Assembly: GCA_019155185.1 (NCBI GenBank)
Contig: CM032808.1
Coordinates: forward strand, 3,840,492 to 3,904,491
Origin: Beaufortia kweichowensis
Taxonomy: Eukaryota; Chordata; Actinopteri; Cypriniformes; Gastromyzontidae
DNA: 64,000 nt
Reading direction: 5' to 3'
The position numbers and the translations under genes were made by a program. Numbering within the stretch: the stretch's first letter is position 1; each line of letters opens with the position of its first letter. The notes beneath the pieces were generated by a model. That model did not search any database. It worked only from the letters and a program-made list of their open reading frames with translations, and was not told where the DNA came from. This document shows positions 38,001 to 46,500 of the stretch, piece after piece.

Positions 38001-39096
38001 TCTGTTAATGCAGCAGTGTCAAAAAAGTCTGTGATGAAATTCATGTGTTTGGTAACATAAAACTAAATATGGTAAAATAAAATAAAATATAGACTACCAT
38101 CCTAGATCATAAATCTAATACACTATTCCATATCTCCAGAAGCAACATAGCTACATAGTACAGTATGTCTCATCAAAATCATAAGCCAAACTGTACAAAG
38201 CAACACTGAACAAGCCTTGAGACTATTTATGACAACACACAGTAATAATAGGAAAGTTTTACCCTCTTTCTCAGACAGATTGCTATAGCATTCTTGCAGA
38301 ACATGAGACAGAAGCTGAACTCCACGGCCACGGGTGTGAGGCTGGGTGCTGGTTAGGCTCAATCTATGACACAGAATTGTCAAATTAACTTCTTTCAAAA
38401 GAAATGAATAAAACTACAGGTCACTACTAGTATTACTACTTTTTAATACTAATCATACAATAAAAGAACAGTCACTGTTTGTCCAGACAAGAGAAAAGTT
38501 ATCCCACAAACTTAAATCTCACAACAAAGGAAAACAAACTTCACCCCAATGCCTCAACCAGCTGGAGTACTGTAAACTGCCCAGTCTTGACACCTTAGTG
38601 GGAAATGTAGAAATAAATGCAAACGTTAGAAATTACAGGTCATAACGGAAAACACACTACTTCCAGTCCAGTGTCAGGTTCATATTTAAGAAACACTGCT
38701 AGCAGCCTAGCAGGGCAAGCATACAAGTATTGAATAGATTAAACGACATGATGACATCTCCTGTTTTGTGTGTATAATAAATCAGATTAATGTGCAGTTC
38801 TAGTAGTTGGACCTTTTTGTTTACCATTTTTGAGTATGACACAGGATGCGGCGGTTAGCTTACAAGCATTCATGTCACGCTAGACATACACAGCATCACA
38901 CACACGCGGCGTTCACACATGCAGGCTCTTCAAAGACCTTTAATAAAGAGTCAGTGCCTAATTTTGCAAAAAAAAAAAGGTTACGAAAGAGACATATGCA
39001 TAAGCTACCTGCAGTCGTTTCTGTAGCTTTGCTATCAACCTGTCCTGATACGAATTCTTCCACCAAACCCAGCAACACACTACTGTCAGTAGCCAT
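14091..39096 (-). CDS. mms19: MMS19, cytosolic iron-sulfur targeting scaffold
   Basis: Thirty-one coding exons, 1018 codons (human 1030). From the start: 39096-39009, 38593-38545, 38363-38263, 37916-37831, 35932-35858, 35595-35526, 35389-35261, 34731-34670, 34399-34313, 34174-34100, 33945-33868, 26322-26184, 25872-25718, 22557-22488, 22262-22137, 21219-21138, 21055-20958, 20870-20721, 20335-20180, 20089-20005, 19792-19690, 19538-19464, 19186-19060, 18875-18769, 17630-17574, 17461-17275, 17174-17092, 16975-16811, 16721-16662, 14297-14197, 14121-14091. All junctions are GT-AG and phases agree. The product is a HEAT-repeat scaffold that, with CIAO1 and CIAO2B, delivers Fe-S clusters to XPD, DNA polymerases and helicases. 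Diagnostic blocks include FEVTSCYFPIDFSP, CEPDLKLVWPSAKLLQAA, LLSDPELGSEVAVGFSTLMS, VRIMYRQRFF and the C-terminal PLDDKKRMVRKEAVSARAEW, then FLLGSPG. Start: MATDSSVLLGLVEEF aligns with the human N-terminus; an upstream in-frame start at 39147 lacks similarity. It appears intact despite many intronic transposons. The largest intron (26323-33867) holds a Tc1 copy. Confidence 0.95.
14889..15176. mobile_element. Palindromic MITE (TTAAAGGGGTAGTTCAC family)
   Basis: The left end ttAAAGGGGTAGTTCACCC is matched inverted at the right (GGGTCACCTATCCCTTTaa). Inner arms repeat ttttgcaaaacgctggg / ccagcgttttgcaaaa. A related fragment at about 14810-14876 carries the right-half words again. Relatives of the same family occur at about 40990 and 51190-51356. 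It lies in mms19 intron 29. Confidence 0.75.
15250..15477 (+). pseudogene. hAT transposase C-terminal dimerisation fragment
   Basis: An open + strand frame contains TLSMFGSTSSCESAFSKLNI, then IKSKYRSKMTNEHLHSSLRI. The sequence CES.FS..N.IKSK.R..MT.EHL...LRIA is the hAT C-terminal dimerisation signature of fish transposases and their domesticated relatives. The upstream catalytic part is absent. It lies antisense in mms19 intron 29. The following 500-900 bases, with several cgatat and ataatat words, may be the 3' end of the same element. Confidence 0.8.
18157..18339 (-). mobile_element. tRNA-derived SINE with perfect target duplication
   Basis: On the - strand the head reads CCTGTGGGTGAGTGG (box A region) and CGAGTTCGAATCCCGGC (box B), followed by a body and an A-rich tail (AAAAAATGATAAAGGC then poly-A). 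It is flanked by a perfect 16-bp direct repeat, ATCTTGATGTCTTTCT, at 18141-18156 and 18340-18355. This is a different SINE family from the one at 837. It lies in mms19 intron 24, same strand as the gene. Confidence 0.85.
23530..24828 (+). mobile_element. Decayed Tc1/mariner transposon
   Basis: Near the left end ACACAATTATTGGCACCCC is matched inverted near the right end (GGGTGCCAATTATTGTGCC). The outer right end TTTTTGTGCTCAACTGTAT resembles a Tc1 terminus. Between them are transposase-like words in shifting frames, such as TTCTATGGCCATATAAAACT for the WP-K block near the second Asp and CAACAATTCCCTGACCTGAA leading to CCTATAGAAAA for the final Glu block. Many stops show it is old. It lies in mms19 intron 13. 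Confidence 0.7.
25080..25310. repeat. Dispersed repeat with inverted 'acccgac' words
   Basis: tgtacccgacccgaaatgacc and the inverted form ctcgggttgggccttgggtt lie about 130 bases apart, as in a short decayed inverted-repeat element. No coding content. It lies in mms19 intron 13. Confidence 0.4.
26555..26860 (-). mobile_element. LINE 3' tail fragment and CA-rich stretch
   Basis: At 26555-26625 the - strand carries the (CAATT)n-ended tail seen in the LINE fragments at 33590-33666 and 36830-36905 (here the complement reads ...gctatacaaa...). A CA-rich, imperfect microsatellite-like stretch follows at 26699-26790. It lies in mms19 intron 11. Confidence 0.5.
27000..27375. repeat. Possible decayed inverted-repeat element
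   Basis: The edges ttagcccgttacccagatttc and (inverted) ataacctggctacgcagaaa are similar, each followed by a gtaaacg or gtaaact word in the same relative orientation. Weak; it lies in mms19 intron 11. Confidence 0.35.
27807..29379 (+). mobile_element. Tc1-like transposon, nearly complete
   Basis: Both ends are CAAACCCGATTCC in inverted orientation, and terminal similarity extends for about 50-65 bases. The element is flanked by the TA duplication (27805-27806, 29380-29381). Each end also has a second, inner copy of the aaaaaagttgggaca word (27817 and 27990 on the left; 29172 and 29354 inverted on the right), giving the IR/DR layout of Sleeping Beauty-like fish Tc1 elements. Length 1573 bases, with one transposase gene inside. 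It sits in mms19 intron 11 and is the youngest-looking DNA transposon in the window. Confidence 0.93.
28137..29160 (+). pseudogene. Tc1 transposase with one frameshift
   Basis: The frame from MGRGSPILPMLW (28137; an in-frame ATG also occurs at 28083) runs through a helix-turn-helix pair (SQRKTAKSLKLSSSTVHNII). It then passes the first catalytic Asp in LWSDESKFE and the second in FQHDNARPH. Near 28915-28925 the frame is lost. It resumes one base over with RVLKWPACSADLSPIENIW, which supplies the catalytic Glu, and runs to TAA at 29158-29160. All three DDE residues, a GRK nuclear-signal-like stretch (around GQGRK) and the C-terminus are present, at about the usual 340 residues. A single indel is therefore the visible defect. 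Stop-free reading either side argues for recent activity of the family. Confidence 0.9.
29590..30005 (-). pseudogene. LINE reverse transcriptase fragment, decayed
   Basis: The - strand yields QSGFRI then HHSTETALI and DLLLLSDRGC, the approach to the first Asp block. After several stops it yields QFVAL then IQYGVPQDSVLGP, the conserved (G)VPQGS(V)LGP motif of LINE reverse transcriptases. Frames are broken in between. CR1/L2-like. It lies in mms19 intron 11, beside the Tc1 copy. Confidence 0.7.
30515..31429 (-). mobile_element. Decayed, internally shortened Tc1 transposon
   Basis: The ends TATGGACAAAAGTATTGG (left) and CCCAATACTTTTGTTCATAC (right) are inverted, with TA at both edges. On the - strand, pieces of transposase are readable, for example WSGVKHTGTGLWSSENMLCG and the inverted form of GGTATGCTGACGG. 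At 0.9 kb it is shorter than a full Tc1. It belongs to a different family from 27807-29379. It lies in mms19 intron 11. Confidence 0.75.
32354..32475. mobile_element. Short palindromic MITE
   Basis: GCGTTTCCaAAAAGCATcG followed by TTAGCCAACcATG is matched by the inverted right arm (CATAGTTGGCTAAC, then ATGCTTTTGGGAAAC). The arms are about 50 bases with a 20-base centre. It can fold into a near-perfect hairpin. It lies in mms19 intron 11. Confidence 0.7.
33454..33768. mobile_element. Inverted-repeat MITE containing a LINE tail
   Basis: The left arm 33454-33512 (ATAGACCATTTCGCAAGATG, then taaacagcactggtccag) matches the right arm 33707-33768 in inverted orientation. The middle holds an L2-like LINE 3' end at 33590-33666 (AAGCGCTATACAAATAAAAT, then repeated TGAAT units), inserted in the + direction. 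It lies in mms19 intron 11. Confidence 0.75.
34925..35185. repeat. Decayed relative of the 2567-4192 element
   Basis: The words agtagtatgtctgaata, cagtattcataaaatagtag and agtactggtttgtactgg parallel those at the ends of the element at 2567-4192. The arms are degenerate. It lies in mms19 intron 7. Confidence 0.4.
36598..36905 (+). mobile_element. LINE 3' end with embedded microsatellite
   Basis: ggttctcccaaggtttttctcc, a ttccttgccagcgtcgcc block and the tail AAAGCGCTATACAAATAAAC are the 3' end of a widespread fish LINE. The copy is interrupted by a (TATATC)n array at about 36640-36722. It lies in mms19 intron 4. Confidence 0.6.
36640..36722. repeat. (TATATC)n microsatellite
   Basis: About 80 bases of TATATC units with small TATA variants. 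Translating it gives a spurious Tyr-Ile-Ser repeat ORF. Confidence 0.9.
37631..37784. repeat. Imperfect direct repeat, period about 107 bases
   Basis: catacttttccagactgtga ... attccataat and catacttttccagacctgga ... attccatact recur 107 bases apart. A third relative lies at 36086-36110. They lie in mms19 intron 4; origin unknown. Confidence 0.5.
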
Positions 39097-40516
39097 CCTG
39101 TACAGGGCTTCTAACTCAACCGCGCATGCGCACAATGGGGGAGCCACTTCGACCTGGACGTCTGTAAAAAAAAAAAAAAATGTTATACATTAAGCCTAGT
39201 CACAAAAGACTTTAATGAATATTTATGTATCATATCCGGTAGGTTTATATCGCGAGAATAGAGTTTTATAGAGGTGGCGATGGTAAACTCGGTCTATTAT
39301 TGTTTATGCACAGCGTGACGTTGTCATAATAATTAAACAATTTTTAATATTGTAATTTCCTTAATATGCGTATGTTTTAAAAATTATTGATGAATTAGTA
39401 AAAACGTACATGTTGCACTGAACGATAGAGTCGCGTCAAAAGAACGTCACAGGGATGACGTATGTTTGTAGGCTAACTCAGAAAGCGGGTTAGCGTTTTA
39501 GCACTTACCGGTCAATCGACCCGAAGTCAATGACTTTTTTATGAGTTTTAGTAAAAATACCAGTTATATTTTACTTTGTAAAAAGTCCAAGAGATAAGAC
39601 AAATCTGATAGACAGCAGTGTTTTATTAAAATTGAATAAATGTTTGTATTCAATATAATAAATAAGCATAAAATAACATAATGATAAGCAGTTGTTTTGT
39701 TCTCTTTATTATTAAGACGTAGCTAAACGTTACGCTCAAAACGAATATCCGTGGCAGTAATGCATTCAGTGTCCCAAATCGCTCACTCATTTTCGTTCAC
39801 TTTTCCTAGACAGTGCACTCAAATGTCATTTGCTACATAGGGGATAGTGCATTTGAGCGGGTTTAGGCTCAGACAAGAGCTCTGCTGGAGTCACGTGGCC
39901 AGAACGCTCATGCGCTGTTCGTCCAGTACCGTGAACTAGTTAGAAACATCAGAGGGGAAAGGTAGACTAGCGTGAAATAAAGAACTAAGGTAGGTTTGCG
40001 ACATATATAGTATTATAAAGTGAATAAGTAATTAGTTATGTGCCCTAAATTGTAGTCTTATTAATGTTATTTTCTTTTAGACTGAAGTTGTGGGTTGCTA
40101 TAGTAAGCTCGTGGGATAAAGCTAGAAACGACTCCCTCAAGTCTTGTGCTCGAGAACTGGTAAAGCAACGCGAGTTGTAAACGCGGTCCCCGGTTTTTTA
40201 TTTTCCTTTAAACTTGCCTATTTGTTTGTTTTATTATTTCAAACTTTAAAAAACAATAATTTATGCATCTAGGAAGTCCTTTAAAGTTGTCTTAAGAAAG
40301 CGAACCTGTAACCCGCTCTGATGTGGTCACAAAGTGAGGTCGAAAAGGTGTTTTTACTAACCAGCTAAAATCGCACCAGTTTAACAGTAGTTCTGCGTGT
40401 TTCGTTGGACTAAAGATACCAACTGCGGACACATGTTGATAAACGTGACTCCGTCAATTTGAAGCGAGTAATTTTAGTTATCTTAATAAAATGTGGCCCG
40501 TGTTTGATTGAGAATC
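39097..40516. promoter_or_regulatory. Head-to-head mms19/ubtd1 interval, candidate bidirectional promoter
   Basis: The two start codons are 1.42 kb apart and point away from each other. CpG-containing stretches cluster near both ends (for example 39118-39150 and 39885-39925, then 40505-40590). A CTAAG|GTAGGT donor-like site at about 39989 and a cttttag acceptor-like site at 40080 could frame a non-coding first exon of ubtd1. 39770-39860 resembles a dispersed repeat. No TATA box was assigned. Confidence 0.45.
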
Positions 40517-43500
40517 ATGGGAGGATGTGTCGGGAGAGAGCAAGCGGACACACGCGGACACGGTGCGAGGGCGCAAAGGAAACGTGGAGGTGAGGCATAA
40601 ACACCCACAACACTTACATTGTATGCTTAGACTTCTGTAATGCTGTTTTGCATGTTTTCTCTGTGCGTCTTCGTAGTCCTAAAATATGCAAATTTTATGT
40701 TCGGTGACTGGTTTTGGATTCAAGTTTTCGAGTCCCATGTGGATGGGACATGAATATGGTAATCGTACAGTACAGTGGTATATACTGTAGTATTGTATAA
40801 CAATTTGATGCGATCGTTGTACCATGGTACAGTATTTTTGGTTGGGAGATTTGTTTTATTTCTGTGGCTTAATATGCAAATTAAAGGTGTGTTTACTTAA
40901 ACCTAGTTTGTGAGCAACACGCATTTAACAATTTACATTTGGTGGTGAAGTTCCATTGGCAAGGTAAGAATTCCTTCCTTGGTTTAAATAGCTCACCCCA
41001 AAAAAGAATATTCTCATTATTTACTCGCCCACATGCCATCTAAGATGTATATGACATCCTTTCTTGAGTTGAATAGGCCTAATAATGTTTTTATTTTTAA
41101 TAAAAGATGGAAGTTCGAAAAAACACATACTTCCATTGTAAATGTCATCATTTATATAATCCAAACAACTTCAGAGTTAATAAATAACATGCACATATCG
41201 TTTTTACTTCAGAATACATATTAATAGAGTTGTAAAGGATCAAAAATCTTCTGTAAATTTTCATATATTTACATATATGTGGAAATTTGCCATAAATTTA
41301 CTGGAAATTTGTTGCCCCTTTGCAACCCTATATATTAACCAACTGCAGCTGTTTGGATTACCTTTATGATTAATCTATTTACTTTTTTCTACTATCAGGG
41401 CTCAGCGCTAATGATTTTTTTCTATTGGCCTGCTTAGGCCAGTGGTAAACATTTTTACTTGTCCTACCAAAATATTCACTGGCCCCACCAAAAAAATAAA
41501 AATAGTAATTTCTTAGCCGCATATTTTAAATAATGTCCAAAGCCAAATATATATTATAGTTATTTTATTTTTAATTATTTAAGCTACAATAACTTTTAAT
41601 TCTATTCTTATAAAGTCATAATCTTATAAGTCAGTTTTAATTTATTTTATCCAAAGACGCATCTGTGTATCTGTCAGTCATAAAGGATACAAAGGGCGAT
41701 CGTTTCATTGCTTTCGCAACATAATGGCGTTGAAAGAAAGTATCTTTCACTCTTATTTAAATTAAGTGAACGGCCTCTAGATTAAGCAGTATGATAAAAT
41801 GTAAATAACTTTACCAGAATCTCAGCCGCCTCCTTATCTCTCAAGCTAGAGGTGCTGTGCTTCAGTAGAATTTATTGGCCAGACGTTGGGCGTTAGATTT
41901 GTGGATTTAGGCACCATCTCTAAAGTTACATACACATTAGTAGGGCTGATCTCGACTAAAGATTTTCTTTGTCGACTAGTAGGTTTTCATTTAAGTAATT
42001 AGTCGAATAATCGCACGTTTATTATATTAATGAAATTAATACACGTTAAAGACATCATTATGATTTAACTGGAGCCCGTGTGTTTTTCATCCCCGTTACA
42101 CCCATTACCTTGTAGTACTAGGAGTGTGCTCAGAATATCGATACAGCGATACATCGTCATGAGCTCCTGACGATGCACGTATCGATACAGCAGCTGCCGT
42201 ATCGGTTACAGTTTTTGCTTTTATGGAATATGTTTTAAGTTTGTTTAGTCATTGAGCTTTGTTGACATGCTTCAGTGTCACAATAATTGTCATTTCAGTT
42301 ACTGAGGCAGAGACTTTAAAAGCAACAGGAAGAGCCATTCTAAGCTTTTTTTGTGACAATTTTTTAATTTCATTCAAGTCATTGTTTTTTTTAATGACAA
42401 AAACAAAATTGTTTTTCAGTTATCACAACTGTTATAAAACACTGGTTATTCAATAAACACATATTAATGTTATTAAACTCTGCTCAAAAGAAATTTAAAT
42501 TCCAAATTGATCCATATCGTGATATGTATCGTATCGTGGCTTTAGTATCATGATGCGTATCGTATCGTGACATTGTTGGTGATACACAGCCCTATATAAT
42601 ACTGTTTCATATGGAGTCAAATTAATGCCTTAAAGTTTTGCACAAAAATAAAGTTTTGCAAAACAAAAAAAAATTATTGAGCAATAAAAAAATGCTTTGC
42701 AAACAAAAATAAAGAATTGCAAAGGAAAAATAAAGTATTGAGCGGAAAAAAATAAGTTTTGCAAACAAAAATAATAAATTGCAAAATAAAATAAAATAGT
42801 GCAATAAAAAAAATATAATCAATTACAAAAATCAATGACAGCTGTAATCCTATTTTATCTTTGCCACATATTTTTCATGTCAAACCTACTAAATCATTTG
42901 CAACGCTCATTTTATTCTGCGTTTCAGTCAAGCGTGCGCTCACGATACCGGTTTTCCTTTGCGCTGCACTTTTGTGCGCGGTTCTCTTTATGGCACTGGT
43001 TTGACATGGGGGTGGAGTCAAGATTGCAACAGAACAGATCAAGCATGGCAGAGCAGAGGCAAGTGGGAGGATTCCAGGTATGTAAAGGTGATTGTTTCCT
43101 TTTATTTATCGTTAAAATGTGCATTGTTTTTTTTTTCTAAATGCGATTATTATTAACAGCGTTTGCCAAAGAAGTTGGAGATAATTTGCACGTGAACTTG
43201 TTGTAAAAGGTTAGCATCTTACGTCAGTTTTCGTATGCTATATATATGGCATTACCGGTTTAATCGTACACTAACAAAGTTGTTTAAACTTAGCCATCTA
43301 ACGCAGAATTTTAAAAATGTTGGGATGGGACGTTTGTTTAAATCAATTTACTTTTTATTTATTCATGTACAATCTGCTCAAAAAACAAAAATCATAATAG
43401 ACTAATTCATCAACAGTAAAAAAGCGTGCAAATTACGAAAACTGACGTAAGATGCTAACCTTTTATACAACAAGTTCACATGCAAATTATCTCTAACTTC

Positions 43501-46500
43501 TTTGGCAAACGCCGTTAATAATAATCGCATTTAGAAAAAAAACCAATGCACATTTTAACAATAAATAAAAGGAAACAATCACCTTTACATACCTGGAATC
43601 ATACCACTTGCCTCTGTTCTGTTGCGATCTGCATCTCCTGACGATGACGTGTTTCACGGGGGCGTGCCCCTGTTTCTTGACTCCACCCCCACGTCAAACC
43701 ATTGCCATAAAGAAAACCGCGCAGAAAAGTGCAGCGCAAAGGAAAACCGGTATTGTGAGCGCACGCTTGACTGAAATGCGGAATAAAATGAGCATTGCAA
43801 ATGATTTAGTAGGTTTGAGCATGAAAAATAAGTGGAAGCTGTCATTGATTTTTGTAATTGACTTTATTTTATTTTGCAATTTATTATTTTTGTTTGCAAA
43901 ACGTATTTTTTTCCGCTCAATACTTTATTTTTCCTTTGCAATTCTTTATTTTTGTTTGCAAAACATTTTTTTATTGCTCAATTCTTTTTCTTTGTTTTGC
44001 AAAACTTTATTTTTGTGCAAAACTTTAAGGCATTAATTTGACTCCATAGTTTCAGCCATAGATAAAATAGTGTAGTTTCGTTTTTTAATGGCAGAATAGT
44101 TTAATTTCGTTTATTTTCTTTATTAAGATAATTTAGAAAAATGTTTGGAGTATTTTCAATTCGCTGTAGCGCGGAGCGTGCTTTAAGACCTAGGGGATTC
44201 CCTGGGCGGAGTTGCGCACTGTAAGAGAAGGCGTGTGAATAAATGAGACTTCTTGAAATAAAACCATGAAAAACATAGACCTATTTAACAGAGTATAGTC
44301 TTCAGTACGTTGTTAGATGAACATGTAACACCTAATGTAAGCGTCTAATCTCGAAGGCAATCACACTGTTCTCGCTGGGCTGTTTGCGCTTTATTGCGTC
44401 TGCTGTTACTAAACAACAATGAGCCACGCTCACCGTGAAGACAGCACAGTATGCTTGTTCCTGTCTGTTTCAGCGCTCTTTCCGCGCATCTACATTTAAA
44501 ATAACGAACCATACATACCAGATGTGACACACCTGTAAACTATGATTTAAAATAAGTCGGGCATATGCACAGCGCGGTAAACAAGCGCATACTGACTGCA
44601 TGATGTCACATAAGCTCTTTTATATTTTCGCGACTAACCACCCAATAAAATATTATTCGACCAAGCCTTTTCTTTTCGAGTAACGTTTAGTCGACTGCTT
44701 GGGGGCAGCCCTACACATTAGTATACGGATACAGTTATTAATATAATGTGTATGGAACTTTAGATACGTTCACCAAACTCAGGTGTGTGGCGGCTAATGC
44801 AAGATGCCCTGTAGATTTAATTACTTACACAGTGTAACTTATCTGAGCATTAAAATACGACGTATATAGGTAGTCTTAGTTTTGCAGTCGCACCAGTGCG
44901 ACCTTGTTAAATAATTAGTCGCATTTGCTGAGAGAATGATCGCAGTCTAGAGCCCTGACTGGCCCAATCGAGCCACTGACAATCCAGTCTACTGTCCCGA
45001 GCGTCGCTCACACTGGCCCCGGGCCATCAAGCAGTCCTTATTGTCGAGCCCTGACTATGTATTTACATAAAGTGATAAATATTTTGGAGTTTAAGCACAA
45101 AAAGTTTTAACTCTATTGTATTTGAAAGGTTTTTTTTCTTTTTATGCCCCTAGCACTGAGAGCCCTATTGTTTTTCTAGTGTTTATTATTGTTGGGGCCC
45201 ACCAAGGTACAGGGCCTATTTTTGCCCGAGAGGCACACCAATGCTTTGTTGGCTCCGCCCACTGTCTTTCAGATAAGCTCATAGTGCAACAGACCAAATT
45301 AAGAATGTCATGCGCTACATTTTTGCTACTATTACTGCATTAAATTAGGTTCAAAATACATTCACACACCTGCATCAAAAATTTGAAGTCACGGACAAAA
45401 TTTTCACAAATTTACATGCTTGTAGAATGTTTTCCCTCAAATAATGTTTTTCTTAGATAATTTTCCAGCACAAACGTAAGTGCATAACTACAACAGCTTG
45501 TATCTATTGCTGAGTCTGAAATACTGTTTCTTGTTTGCAAATGAAAAGTTGTGTGCTCTTTTTTCCTTTTGCACCATATATCTGCATGATATTTGGTGCA
45601 AAAGTGATATGTAGACCCGAGTACTCGGACGTGAGAGCAATGATCGATCGTAAAAACGAGGATCGTTTGGGTCTAAAAATGTATTTTTATTCAAATATTT
45701 TCTTTCTTTCTGTTACAGCAGCATTTTAGGTGGTACCTTGAGGTTTGATTGCTTATCACTGCGAGAGCTTGCAGTGCATATGTGCAGTGCCAAGCTGTCA
45801 GACAAAACTACCACAAGTCCAATATGTTACATTAAAGCATAAAATGTATTTAAAGATTAAATGCATTACGTCACCCCTGTTTTAAAGCGTATTCACAATG
45901 GGTTCTTTTTGGCATTGATTTGCCAGCATATTATATCCTCCATTGCTCCTGTGTTTGTTTGTATCGTATTCGGTCAGGGCAGTAGAGGCGGCGTAACCTC
46001 TACTTTGGTAAATATACACACCAGGTCTAATTTTGACATTACGCAGTCATTTCTTATAAGATGTCTCTTAGTGTTGTAGCACTCGAGACCGGTCTTGGTC
46101 TCAAGACCATTTTTTGATGGTCTTGTCTCGGTCTCGACTGCATTTGGTCTCAGAATTGTCTTGGTCTCAGACTTATGGCGCTTTTCCACTGCATGGTACG
46201 GTACAGTATGGCTTACTTTCGGGGGTCTTTCTATTGCGTACCGTACCTAGAACCCGTTACTTTTTTAGTACCACCTCGGCTGTGGTTCCAAGCGTACCGT
46301 ACCGATACTAAAACGTGACGTGTAAACACTGTAGATCACTGATTGGTTAGAGAGAAACGTCCCTGCCTGCGCCATTGGATTTGCAACACGACACACCAAC
46401 CCCGCTACATTTAAATAAAAAAATAGTCAGCAACAGTCACCGTGACCTCAGTATCATTGGTTTGTATGACTTTTGAAACACTATTCCATCGATTATGCCT

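Larger units (their letters stand above)
41941..44713. mobile_element. hAT element nested in the 41396-45053 element
   Basis: The ends TAGGGCTG and CAGCCCTA are flanked by a perfect 8-bp duplication, CACATTAG (41933-41940 and 44714-44721). Subterminal words repeat inverted: tcgactaaagattttctttg ... and ...ttttcgagtaacgtttagtcga. No transposase was recognised. It is split by two later insertions. Confidence 0.8.
41396..45053. mobile_element. Outer CAGGGCTC-ended transposon, ubtd1 intron 1
   Basis: The ends are CAGGGCTC and GAGCCCTG, each directly flanked by ACTAT (41391-41395 and 45054-45058). Next to the ends are tactggcccc-type words (caCTGGCCCC at about 41480 and cACTGGCCCC at about 45011). 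The interior contains later insertions. Another inverted CAGGGCTC-type end (agagccctg) at 44955-44963 suggests that a second related element is nested at the right. hAT-like termini, though hAT usually makes an 8-bp duplication. Confidence 0.6.

Noticed and set aside
39097..39147. Upstream in-frame start for mms19
   Set aside because: The extra 17 residues have no similarity to the family; the start at 39096 aligns with the human N-terminus.
42622..44036. Hydrophobic Phe/Leu-rich ORFs that look like membrane proteins
   Set aside because: They come from the AT-rich repeat units of the foldback arms and appear in both arms as the same sequence.
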